Source: an uncultured Porphyromonadaceae bacterium (GTDB taxonomy: Bacteria; Bacteroidota; Bacteroidia; Bacteroidales; Muribaculaceae). Taken from it: 38,951 bases of DNA. Position 1 is the stretch's first letter; each line of letters starts with the position of its first letter. The translations under genes were made by a program, and so were the position numbers. A model generated the notes under the pieces. It searched no databases, had not been told where the DNA came from, and saw only the letters and a list, made by a program, of their open reading frames with translations. Shown here piece after piece: positions 1-6,821 of the stretch. The DNA lies in contig CANOLV010000024.1 of the NCBI GenBank assembly GCA_947567425.1, positions 1 to 38,951 of the forward strand. Reading direction: 5' to 3'.

Positions 1-56
1 AGAGCAACTGACTCTTAATCAGTGGGTCGAGAGTTCGAGCCTCTCCGGGGTCACCA
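1..56 (+). tRNA. tRNA-Lys(CUU), 5' end outside window
   Basis: The window opens inside the D-arm. The anticodon stem (ACTGA/TCAGT) closes the loop CTCTTAA with anticodon CTT at 14-16, so it reads AAG (Lys). The T-arm is GAGAG/CTCTC at 29-45 around TTCGAGC, followed by acceptor strand CGGGGTC, discriminator A and an encoded CCA at 54-56. The 5' acceptor and most of the D-arm lie before base 1. Confidence 0.93.
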
Positions 57-61
57 CCAGC

Positions 62-101
62 AAATCCAATCACTTGTAAGTCAAGTGGTTGGATTTTTTT
101 T
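62..101 (+). terminator. Intrinsic terminator of tRNA-Lys
   Basis: A 15-bp stem (62-76 with 82-96, one G-T pair) around a five-base loop is followed by a T run to 101, six bases after the tRNA CCA. Confidence 0.85.
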
Positions 102-289
102 GTCGATTTTTGACTGCCGTTTTAATATGCCGGCCATTCACTCTATATATCAAGATGCCAACTTGTAATATTTATCAATGATTATACGGTGATGTCCCCA
201 CGGAACTAAGAAGATGAAATCGCCAACAAGTTGTTGGCACATCTCGCTTTCAGAATTTTCCGCAAGCTGTGGAAGATTTGCATGTGCGG

Positions 290-314
290 AATCTTCCACA
301 ACTTGTGGAAGATT
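290..314. repeat. Perfect 12-bp inverted repeat inside DUF1016 remnant
   Basis: AATCTTCCACAA at 290-301 and TTGTGGAAGATT at 303-314 form a perfect inverted repeat with a one-base centre. A further related copy (TGTGGAAGATT) lies at about 268-278. It falls in the variable NLPQ-rich linker of the DUF1016 domain. Confidence 0.75.
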
Positions 315-594
315 GGGGATTGTAGCAGAATACAAATCATAAAATCTCCTCATATAGAAAAGATTAACCGGTGAGAAACCATCGGAATCGGGCAATGCAT
401 CTTTCAAATCCTGACTGAGATTTTTATAAAATCCGGAGCCGTATTTGTTTTCAGCGTCACGAGCAACAATGTCACGCCCAACCGACCAATAGAAGCGTAG
501 CAACTCTTGGTTAACGCGTGTAGCTGCCTTTATTTGGGCGCATCTGTATCGGTCTTTCAACTCCTGTATCCACCGGGAGTAGTATATTTTATGA

Positions 595-606
595 CCTCTC
601 CGGGTC
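595..606. repeat. Near-repeat of tRNA-Lys 3' end (possible att remnant)
   Basis: CCTCTCCGGG at 595-604 followed by TC repeats tRNA bases 40-49 and 51-52, one G shorter. The tRNA 3' end and this copy bracket the DUF1016 remnant. Such short repeats can be scars of tRNA-targeted integration. It also encodes ordinary residues at the remnant's N-terminus, so chance is possible. Confidence 0.3.
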
Positions 607-634
607 GGCAAAAATGTTTTCGGCGGCGCTACTA

Positions 635-2713
635 CTATAGTCTGTTCATTTCGGCCTCTGAGGCTGTGGAGCCTTTGTATTTGCTTTGGCGTGGCTGGAA
701 GCGGTAGGTCAGGGTGAGGGAGATGCCTCGGCGGTCATAGGTCTGACGTTTGTCCACGTATACTCCGCCGGTGTTCATGGTCCAGTCGTTGTTGCGGGTG
801 TTGAATATGTCGGTGGCCGACAGCTTTAGCTGTAATGACTTGTCAAGCATCGTTTTGCTGATGGAGGCGTCGAGCGTGAACGGTGTCGCGCCGAATCGGT
901 TGGTGTGTATGTCGCCTTTGGTTTGGCCTGTCGCATTCAGCGTCACGAGAATGCCTTTCGGCAATGTGATTACATTGTCGAGATAGTATGACAGGATGGG
1001 GCGGTTGTAGTGTGTGCCGTCAATTTCGAGCCATTGTTTGTGCATTCCGAGTGTGATGTTCGGGGTCCATGCCTTTACGGGTCGGCTCCATACGAGATAC
1101 AGGTCTATGGCAGAAACGTCGATATTGACGGGCTGCATGAGCAGTTGCAGTGTCGGCGCCGGATATATCCGCTTTATAAAGGCGTAGGTGTCTATGGCGC
1201 GGGTGTAGTCGGCCTGCAGGATGAACCCTTTCCATACACCGAACAGTTGCAGATCATGCATGCGCTCATCTTTAAGGGCGGGGTTGCCACCTTCGATTTC
1301 GTGGGCGCCTGTATAGCTCAGGCTTCCGGTGAGGTGTGAATAGGGAGGTTTGACGGTCGATGATCTGTAGCTCAGACTGATTTGTGTCTCATCGTCGGGA
1401 GCATAGCCGAGCGATATGTCCGGGGTGAGCAGATGGTCGGTCCGACTGATGTCCTTGTCTTTTAATCCGTCTATTTTTAACGAGTAGTCTGTGAATTCGT
1501 ATCTCAGTCCTGTTGAAAGACTGAATTTGCCGAACATGCGGTCCCATGTGGCGAAGGCCGCCGCTGATGTCTGCCGGGCTTCGGTATATGACGATGGTAT
1601 GTATTCGCTTATGTCCTGGGTGTGCATCAAGTAGTCGAGGGTGGTGCGGGTGTATGAGTCCTGAGTCCCGATCGTGAGGCGCCCTTTTGCGAGTGGGCGT
1701 GTCAGATAAAGTTTGCCGGCCCAAAGTGATGATTTCCGCGTGTCGGAGGAGTTTACATCATGGTTGTTGCCGTCGGGGTATGTCGTCTGCACATTGTTGG
1801 CTGAATATGAGTTGCGGTAGTCGCCGTCGAAGTGGACAGTGTATTTACCCGACAGACGGTTGTCGAAATAGATGGATGCCCGATGGCTTCGGGAGCGGGA
1901 TCCGGAATATATGTCTCGTCTTATCCGGGGTTCGTTGTCGATCCATTCTTCGCCGATGTTGTTGAAATGCCCTCTTTCCGGATTGTAGCGGTAGTAACCT
2001 CCGAATGACAGTTCCCCCGACGAATAGTTGACGCCCGCCTTTATCACTCCGGTGGTCGACGGATAGTCCTTGCGTTGCGAACTGCCCACTATGGTCTCTT
2101 TGCCGTTATAGACGAGGGTATTGGTGGTGGAGCCTACTATCAGGCTATTGTTGCATGCTATCAGGCCGGATGCGAATATGTCCCATGGACCTGTGCGGTA
2201 GTTAAGGTCCAGCATATTGTTGGCCGACCATCTCCTTCGGGCCGTTGCTTCGCCGCGATCAATTATGGACAAGCCGTTGAGCAGGTTGCGGCGTGTAGTG
2301 ATTTTCAGCACGGCCCTGGTGTCGCTCGCATACATAGCTCCCGGAGCCATGTCCAGTTCTACTTTCCTGACATTGCCGGACTGCAGGCGTATCAATTCGT
2401 CCCCTGAGCGCAGAGGATGTCCGTCGATGTAGATCTCAGGCGACCCCCGGCCTATGATATTTACGCTGTTGTCGGCTACGGATATCATGGGCAGTTGAGC
2501 GAGCACGTCGAGAGCCGTGCCGAGATTCTGGAGGTTTGAGCCGGATATTGTCGAAACGAGCGTGGTGCCTTCGAGTTTTGTGGCCGGTTGGTTGGCGGTT
2601 ACGACAATCTCATTAAGCTCCTTGACGAGTGAATCCGCATGTGCCGGATCCTGTGCATGGATGGCGAATATTGTGGCGGCGGAGAGGATGAATGTTATGG
2701 CTCTTTGCATCAT
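635..2713 (-). CDS. TonB-dependent outer-membrane beta-barrel protein
   Basis: The 692 residues begin with a signal peptide (about 1-21, ending in HAQ). A TonB-box-like ELNEIVVTA near residue 32 is followed by a plug domain (about 45-145; 'VNIIGRGSPEIYIDGHPL') and a long barrel rich in alternating aromatic strands, ending in the barrel-type LTLTYRF plus a 20-residue tail. This fits the OMP_b-brl_3 type (TonB-linked outer-membrane receptors of Bacteroidetes). The CarboxypepD_reg domain often found at the N-terminus is absent. No SusD partner, glycosidase or peptidase lies next to it, so the ligand cannot be told; it is not a polysaccharide-utilisation pair. A consensus promoter sits just upstream, leaving a leader of only about 14 bases. 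The regulator pair upstream is transcribed the same way and may control it (inference). Confidence 0.85.
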   Translation of the reverse strand: MMQRAITFILSAATIFAIHAQDPAHADSLVKELNEIVVTANQPATKLEGTTLVSTISGSNLQNLGTALDVLAQLPMISVADNSVNIIGRGSPEIYIDGHPLRSGDELIRLQSGNVRKVELDMAPGAMYASDTRAVLKITTRRNLLNGLSIIDRGEATARRRWSANNMLDLNYRTGPWDIFASGLIACNNSLIVGSTTNTLVYNGKETIVGSSQRKDYPSTTGVIKAGVNYSSGELSFGGYYRYNPERGHFNNIGEEWIDNEPRIRRDIYSGSRSRSHRASIYFDNRLSGKYTVHFDGDYRNSYSANNVQTTYPDGNNHDVNSSDTRKSSLWAGKLYLTRPLAKGRLTIGTQDSYTRTTLDYLMHTQDISEYIPSSYTEARQTSAAAFATWDRMFGKFSLSTGLRYEFTDYSLKIDGLKDKDISRTDHLLTPDISLGYAPDDETQISLSYRSSTVKPPYSHLTGSLSYTGAHEIEGGNPALKDERMHDLQLFGVWKGFILQADYTRAIDTYAFIKRIYPAPTLQLLMQPVNIDVSAIDLYLVWSRPVKAWTPNITLGMHKQWLEIDGTHYNRPILSYYLDNVITLPKGILVTLNATGQTKGDIHTNRFGATPFTLDASISKTMLDKSLQLKLSATDIFNTRNNDWTMNTGGVYVDKRQTYDRRGISLTLTYRFQPRQSKYKGSTASEAEMNRL

Positions 2714-2733
2714 GATGATTATGTTTTTTGATG

Positions 2734-2766
2734 CAAAGTTACGTTAATGACCGCTCAGACTCCAAA
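2734..2766 (-). promoter_or_regulatory. Promoter of the outer-membrane barrel gene
   Basis: On the minus strand TTTG (2763-2766), 21 bases, then TAACTTTG (2734-2741) match the Bacteroidetes sigma-ABfr consensus. Confidence 0.75.
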
Positions 2767-2770
2767 ATCA

Positions 2771-2803
2771 CGGTCTGACCGAAGGAATTGTAATGGATTG
2801 TAA
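2771..2803. promoter_or_regulatory. Palindrome and 10-bp direct repeat upstream of barrel promoter
   Basis: CGGTCTGACCG (2771-2781) is a perfect 5-1-5 palindrome just upstream of the -33 box. ATTGTAA occurs at 2787-2793 and 2797-2803, exactly one helical turn apart. GTCTGACCG recurs at 2836-2844. This looks like an activator binding region; the protein is unknown. Confidence 0.4.
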
Positions 2804-2858
2804 ATAAGCGACTTGCAGAGAGGTGGCATGAAAAAGTCTGACCGTGTGATGGTGTGGC

Positions 2859-3842
2859 CTAAAAAATGGACATAAATTGCTCTCTGGAGTCCGCCGCCGA
2901 CTCGGAAATCCTGGCTTTGAGGCGTGACTTGCGTTTGTAGGCCACATTGATGCTTTCACCGATGAGCAACGCTATCGTACGGTTTGACAGGCCGCTTGCC
3001 AGATAGACCGCCAGCCGGTATTCTTCAGGTTTCAGGTCGGGCAGTGCTTCCCTGAATTTGCGCAGAAGATCTTCATGGCACTTCTCCATTTCGGTGAAAA
3101 TGCCTTGATCCGACTTCAAAGCCTCGATTTGCGATTTGACTTTGTCCGCGATGGCTTTCTTCTCGGTCTTGGTGCCTTGCGACTCGTAGTAAGTTCCGCA
3201 TAGTTCGTCGATCATGCTGAAGCGGTTTGACAGCGATGCTGACAGCCGGCCCTTAAGATGCGAGCATTCCGACTGGCGGAGCATGATTCCTTCTTTCAGA
3301 GCCGAGGCCTCGGCCATCAGCGCTTCGGTCCGGGCATCCTTTAGTTTCAGACGTTGTCGTTGCCATACGATTATACCGGCCGCGACGAGTATGGTCATAA
3401 AGGCTATGGCCGCGAATTGCTTCCTTTTCGCCTTCTCCTTGTACAGCATGAACTCCTTCTCCTTCTGTATGTATAGGGCCGAGGCAAGTTCATTTGAGGC
3501 GTTTGAGTTTTTGCCAAGTTGTTCTTTTATCCGGACAGCTTTGTCGAACGACTCCAGTTCGTTGTGTCTGATATAATAATCGATGGCGATATTGATAATT
3601 GTGTCGGAGGGCGCAGTCAGATGGTTGGCCGCCAGTGCCTCACTGTAAAGGAGAGCCCATCGAGCCATTGTGGCCGAATCCTCAAATTCCGCCACATCGT
3701 ATGCGTTGAGTCGCTCGAATGCTTTTACCGGATTGTCGACCAGCAGCGTCTGCGCTTCCTCAAGACCTTGTGCATGTCTTGAACCGGAATATCCGCAGCC
3801 GGTGGCTATGAGTAATAAGATGACGTATATCAACGATCTCAT
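2859..3842 (-). CDS. Membrane-anchored regulator: lipobox, TM helix, C-terminal HTH
   Basis: The frame is open to 4148, but the start at 3842 gives a clean signal peptide with a lipobox ending in ATGC (Cys16) and overlaps the preceding stop by four bases (ATGA). Of 327 residues, 20-130 are helical and TPR-like, 142-160 form one transmembrane helix, 165-200 look like coiled coil, and 270-312 hold a LuxR-like helix-turn-helix (LKPEEYRLAVYLASGLSNRT, then ALLIGESINVAYKRKSRL). The layout suggests a periplasmic sensor part and a cytoplasmic DNA-binding part in one chain, as in several Bacteroidetes membrane regulators (DUF6377-like, from memory). Translational coupling to the four-helix protein before it suggests a joint complex. 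It lies directly upstream of the TonB-linked barrel gene, the likeliest target (inference). No His-kinase or receiver domain is present. Confidence 0.65.
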   Translation of the reverse strand: MRSLIYVILLLIATGCGYSGSRHAQGLEEAQTLLVDNPVKAFERLNAYDVAEFEDSATMARWALLYSEALAANHLTAPSDTIINIAIDYYIRHNELESFDKAVRIKEQLGKNSNASNELASALYIQKEKEFMLYKEKAKRKQFAAIAFMTILVAAGIIVWQRQRLKLKDARTEALMAEASALKEGIMLRQSECSHLKGRLSASLSNRFSMIDELCGTYYESQGTKTEKKAIADKVKSQIEALKSDQGIFTEMEKCHEDLLRKFREALPDLKPEEYRLAVYLASGLSNRTIALLIGESINVAYKRKSRLKARISESAADSREQFMSIF

Positions 3843-4213
3843 AACTCCCTGATCTCCTTTGCGAGTAGGTATTGGTGGCAAGCAAAGAGGAGTGCGAACG
3901 GGATTAGGTACACGAATGAATTGGTGACCAGATAGCCCCATCCGAGACATAGGATGTAGCTTATGGACTGGACGAAAAACAGTTGTCTGGGCGACATCTC
4001 TTTGACAGGACGTTTCGTGCAGAGGATGTACACCACCCATATAAGCCACGATGACAGGATGGCGCTTCCGATCAGTACGGATGCGGTAGCCACGACGGTC
4101 CATTCGCCGAATAGATTCAGTGTCAAGGCGTTGCCGACCATACAGCATGCTATGAGAAGCATGGCGATCTCGCTGACGACGCTGTTGAAAATGCCTTTGA
4201 TTCTGTTTGCCAT
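3839..4213 (-). CDS. Small four-helix inner-membrane protein
   Basis: The 124 residues are nearly all hydrophobic and form four predicted membrane helices (about 14-34, 38-65, 79-97 and 100-117) with short charged loops (KRPVKEM near 67). I do not recognise the family. It is the first gene of an operon with the lipobox/HTH regulator; the ATGA overlap at 3839-3842 means the two are made together. A plausible role is as sensor, chaperone or anti-regulator partner of that protein, but nothing in the sequence proves it. A consensus promoter with a palindrome in its spacer lies 60 bases upstream. Confidence 0.65.
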   Translation of the reverse strand: MANRIKGIFNSVVSEIAMLLIACCMVGNALTLNLFGEWTVVATASVLIGSAILSSWLIWVVYILCTKRPVKEMSPRQLFFVQSISYILCLGWGYLVTNSFVYLIPFALLFACHQYLLAKEIREL

Positions 4214-4274
4214 TGCGTTATGCCGATTATGATGATTGTTAACGGTAATGTCCCCGCGATTTGTGATTCATACG

Positions 4275-4306
4275 CAAAGATACTTTTTCTTCTGAAGAAA
4301 AGCAAA
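4275..4306 (-). promoter_or_regulatory. Promoter of the membrane regulator operon
   Basis: Minus-strand TTTG (4303-4306), exactly 20 bases, then TATCTTTG (4275-4282). Confidence 0.75.
4285..4301. promoter_or_regulatory. Perfect 8-1-8 palindrome in the promoter spacer (candidate operator)
   Basis: TTTTCTTC, a central T, then GAAGAAAA fills almost the whole spacer between the -33 and -7 boxes. A bound repressor there would exclude RNA polymerase; autoregulation by the operon's own HTH protein is one option. Confidence 0.5.
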
Positions 4307-4360
4307 TTACAGCGATGTTTTCCATACTTTTCCAAAAGCGGTGATGACGGCTCTGCGCGG

Positions 4361-4843
4361 TCATGTTCTTGTCATCGTGTTAAGGCGGTTGAAACGCTTT
4401 TGTATGGTCCGTCGTTTTTCCGATTCCGGTCGCGGTCTTGCCGGCTTGTTGTGCGGGGGCGTGGCTTTGTGTGGCGGTTGCTCCTTCGGTGCGTGTTGCG
4501 TAGTCTTAGGCTTTGTAGACGTTGGCGACGGTTGAGGTTGAGGTTGAGGTTGAGGTTGAGGTTGAGGTTGAGGTTGAGGTTGAGGTTGAGGTTTGGCGGC
4601 CTTTGGCTGAAGTAGGGTTTTCTTGTGGCGCGCTAACCGTTGACGGGTACGGCGGTCCACGGTCTTTTTTATGAGCAGGAATGCCATCATTTCGGCCCCG
4701 GACAGCTCGGAGGGCATTGTCTGGGCTTTTTGATATGTGCGGATAGCGTTTTCTACTATTGACCGGCGGTCAGAGGGGAGGAGTTCAAGCAATTCTTTCC
4801 ATTCGCGGTCGAAGCGCGGTGTGCGTGTGGCTGTGTGATTCAT
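4361..4843 (-). CDS. Hypothetical protein with Pro-Gln dipeptide repeat
   Basis: 160 residues. The N-terminal 75 residues are helical and charged (FDREWKELLELLPSDRRSIV, then ELSGAEMMAFLLIKKTVDRR) and resemble short Bacteroides proteins of unknown role. Then comes a Pro-Gln repeat of about ten units, and a basic, Pro/Lys/Arg-rich tail to the end. No signal peptide or membrane helix. The basic tail suggests nucleic-acid or surface binding, but this is guesswork. A -7 box (TATCTTTG on the minus strand at 4875-4882) lies about 30 bases before the start; the -33 box is poor. The repeat DNA is in units of six bases, so copy-number change would keep the frame. Confidence 0.6.
   Translation of the reverse strand: MNHTATRTPRFDREWKELLELLPSDRRSIVENAIRTYQKAQTMPSELSGAEMMAFLLIKKTVDRRTRQRLARHKKTLLQPKAAKPQPQPQPQPQPQPQPQPQPQPSPTSTKPKTTQHAPKEQPPHKATPPHNKPARPRPESEKRRTIQKRFNRLNTMTRT
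4530..4589. repeat. Tandem hexanucleotide repeat, 10 x GGTTGA
   Basis: Ten uninterrupted copies of GGTTGA on the plus strand, read on the minus strand as Pro-Gln codons. It ends in a variant unit (GGTTTG). Confidence 0.95.
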
Positions 4844-4874
4844 AATTATTGATAAGGTTTTAAATAGTTTTTTG

Positions 4875-4882
4875 CAAAGATA
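4875..4882 (-). promoter_or_regulatory. -7 box upstream of the Pro-Gln repeat gene
   Basis: TATCTTTG on the minus strand matches TAnnTTTG. The nearest TTTG lies 25 bases further up, longer than usual. Confidence 0.45.
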
Positions 4883-4990
4883 ATACGCCTCACGGCGGTT
4901 GATACTGCAAAATTGGGATAAAATTTCAGATGGCAGGCATCGTGGTCTGCCATCTGAAATATATGTATGTGTGTTACAGTGAATTATATC

Positions 4991-6604
4991 CTAATTTGGC
5001 TTCTTCCAGAAATAATCGTAGTCCGAGGTATTGTACCGTGCTCCTTCGTAGTAGGTGCCTTCTGGTACGAGGGCTACCGAATAACCTTGTTTGCGGTCTG
5101 AATTTCCTTCCGGTTCCGGTTGGTTGATCGTATTTGCCGACATGATAAATAGATTTTTTGCCATATAGTCTTCGAGGTATTCTTCCTTCGTCTGTTTTGT
5201 CTTATGGTTCCAGTTGGCATCTTCATTGAGAGTTATACTTTTTCCTTCGATCAGGCGTTGGCGTACTTCTCCCGGATGGAGCATTTTGCCGGCATCGTCG
5301 GTCACGTATGCGGCGAATGTCGGATCGATCCAGACCCACTTGTCTAGAGATTCGCTCCATGCTACATTTATTACGTGGCAGTCTTGGTCAAGGTCGAAGG
5401 CTTCGGACTGGCATGTGATGTAGCGCGACGGTATTCCTTCGGCGAGCAGTGCTTCTGTCAGCATGATGGCCATCATGCGGCAGTTGAGTCCGCGGTTTTC
5501 CCTTTTTGTGGTTTCATACAGGTCAATTATGTTGAGGTTGCATCCGGGCCATGGTGACGACCCGTCGTGGCGGACAAGGTCGTGAACCCAGTACATGAGA
5601 TTCTTTATCTTTGATATGTCGTCGCCGTCGCCTGCCACACTGTCGAGATTAAAGTACTCCCGGGTTTTGATCAAGTCCGGATCGGATGGCGGGGCATAAT
5701 TGAAGTCTGCTCTATACGACGGAGACGATTTCAAGAGGTCCAGATATGATTCTTTCCTGTTCTTAAGGCGTTTGTCGCGCACCGCATATAGCTTTGAGAT
5801 GGTTTCATCCTTTCCGAGGGCACGGGCAATTTCAACGGCTTTATCGACTTCTCTGATTGCAATACCTTGGTGCCAACGGTTGTTGCAGAATGCGACACGG
5901 TCAATCCACCAAAGCGATTTGTCGACAAGGGGTGACAGGCCGGTGTAGTTTTTATAGTCGTCCGATGGTGTGGTTTTTACTGCGTCTGTTCCGCTTTTTG
6001 CGATTATGCCGTTTGCCTGAATTCCCTTGAATGCAGGACATTCGACGGCTTTCCCAAGTTGGTAGTTATAGAATAATCCGTTTATAACCACGCTCTCAAG
6101 CTCCGGGCATCCATAGGCGAACTGTTCTCCGCCTGTGGAGAATACTACGTTGTTGAATATGATGGTTTTGAGCTTCGGACAGTTGTTGAACAGGTAGCCG
6201 TCAATATGGCCGATACTTCCGTCGAACACCACCTCTTCAAGATTTGGGCATCTGTTGAACGAATTGCCTCTCATGTAGCTCATGTCGCCGTAGGTCAATT
6301 TCGTTAGCGATGTCGAGGCCAGTTCGTCGCCTGATATCGCGCTGTCCATTATGGGGAGTGACAGTTCGGTTATCGCGCATGAATCATTTTTGCATAAATC
6401 AATCAGATAGTTTCGGTCATCATCGGAGAATAATTCTCCCTTGATATCCAGTATGGTTATTGTGAATCTTTCATCCGGACTGATCTGTGTGGATAGCGGA
6501 GGATTGCCGTTGCCTATTGTGACGGTTTTGTGGAGAGTGCCTGCGTTGACCGTAGCTATTCCGATGGCTATGGTTAATGCCGACAATGTTGATTTAAGTT
6601 TCAT
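4991..6604 (-). CDS. Secreted BspA-type LRR / transglutaminase-like protein
   Basis: I start at 6604 (537 residues) because a promoter -7 box covers 6650-6657, so the longer frame to 6652 would begin at the promoter; this start also gives a proper signal peptide (KLKSTLSALTIAIGIATVNA). Residues about 85-200 hold BspA-like leucine-rich repeats (NRCPNLEEVVFDGSIGHIDG and NNCPKLKTIIFNN). Residues about 320-450 form a transglutaminase/protease-like core: Cys in LNCRMMAIMLTEAL, His in DCHVINVAWS and Asp in WVWIDPT give the Cys-His-Asp triad. Family members act as cysteine proteases, crosslinkers or peptide N-glycanase-like enzymes; which one applies is unknown. Export to periplasm or surface is expected. 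No neighbour hints at a substrate. Confidence 0.75.
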   Translation of the reverse strand: MKLKSTLSALTIAIGIATVNAGTLHKTVTIGNGNPPLSTQISPDERFTITILDIKGELFSDDDRNYLIDLCKNDSCAITELSLPIMDSAISGDELASTSLTKLTYGDMSYMRGNSFNRCPNLEEVVFDGSIGHIDGYLFNNCPKLKTIIFNNVVFSTGGEQFAYGCPELESVVINGLFYNYQLGKAVECPAFKGIQANGIIAKSGTDAVKTTPSDDYKNYTGLSPLVDKSLWWIDRVAFCNNRWHQGIAIREVDKAVEIARALGKDETISKLYAVRDKRLKNRKESYLDLLKSSPSYRADFNYAPPSDPDLIKTREYFNLDSVAGDGDDISKIKNLMYWVHDLVRHDGSSPWPGCNLNIIDLYETTKRENRGLNCRMMAIMLTEALLAEGIPSRYITCQSEAFDLDQDCHVINVAWSESLDKWVWIDPTFAAYVTDDAGKMLHPGEVRQRLIEGKSITLNEDANWNHKTKQTKEEYLEDYMAKNLFIMSANTINQPEPEGNSDRKQGYSVALVPEGTYYEGARYNTSDYDYFWKKPN

Positions 6605-6649
6605 TTGGTACTGTTTTTTGATTGGTAACGTAATAATTAGTTCATGTCG

Positions 6650-6681
6650 CAAATATATAATTAAAAAAATAGTTGTGCAAA
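6650..6681 (-). promoter_or_regulatory. Promoter of the LRR/transglutaminase-like gene
   Basis: Minus-strand TTTG (6678-6681), 20 bases, TATATTTG (6650-6657). The TTTG is itself the end of another TATATTTG. Confidence 0.75.
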
Positions 6682-6747
6682 TATATCGGTGCGTTTTTTG
6701 CTTTCGATGTGTGATAGGGGATTATTCTGACATATTTATATTTGAAA

Positions 6748-6795
6748 TACCCTCTAAAAGCGAAGGCTAAACACAGCATTCGCTTTTAGAGGGTA
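6748..6795 (-). terminator. Perfect 17-bp hairpin after EF-G2
   Basis: Arms 6748-6764 and 6779-6795 are fully complementary around 14 bases, 26 bases past the EF-G2 stop. The T tract beyond it is short (TTTC), so it may end transcripts or protect the 3' end. Confidence 0.65.
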
Positions 6796-6821
6796 ATGTA
6801 TCAGATGGGTATCGGACGGGT

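Larger units (their letters stand above)
150..611 (-). pseudogene. Truncated DUF1016/YhcG-type protein (N-terminal domain only)
   Basis: The 153 residues match the N-terminal domain of DUF1016 (YhcG) proteins: the run from WIQELKDRY through INQ-type 'VNQELLRFYWSVG', then YGSGFYKNLSQDL and GFSPVNLFYMRRFYDLY, and near the end the PWGHHRIIIDK segment. Family members are usually about 350 residues and carry a PD-(D/E)XK nuclease-like C-terminal domain. Here the frame stops just after PWGHH, so that domain is missing. The start lies 23 bases after the barrel gene's stop and no promoter of its own is visible. The linker holds two copies of an NLPQ(V/L) unit. It sits directly downstream of a tRNA gene, a usual landing site for integrative elements, so I read it as a leftover of accessory DNA. 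It could still be made as a short protein. Confidence 0.7.

Noticed and set aside
150-611. Active defence nuclease (DUF1016/YhcG)
   Set aside because: The nuclease domain is missing and no restriction or toxin partner lies nearby.
3842-4148. N-terminal 102-residue extension of the HTH lipoprotein
   Set aside because: It overlaps the four-helix protein in another frame and would hide the lipobox; the ATGA-coupled start is better.
4530-4589. Possible CRISPR-like array
   Set aside because: Contiguous six-base units with no spacers, inside a coding frame; a microsatellite.
6604-6652. Longer start for the transglutaminase-like protein
   Set aside because: The extra codons lie at the promoter -7 box and around the expected transcription start, and spoil the signal peptide.
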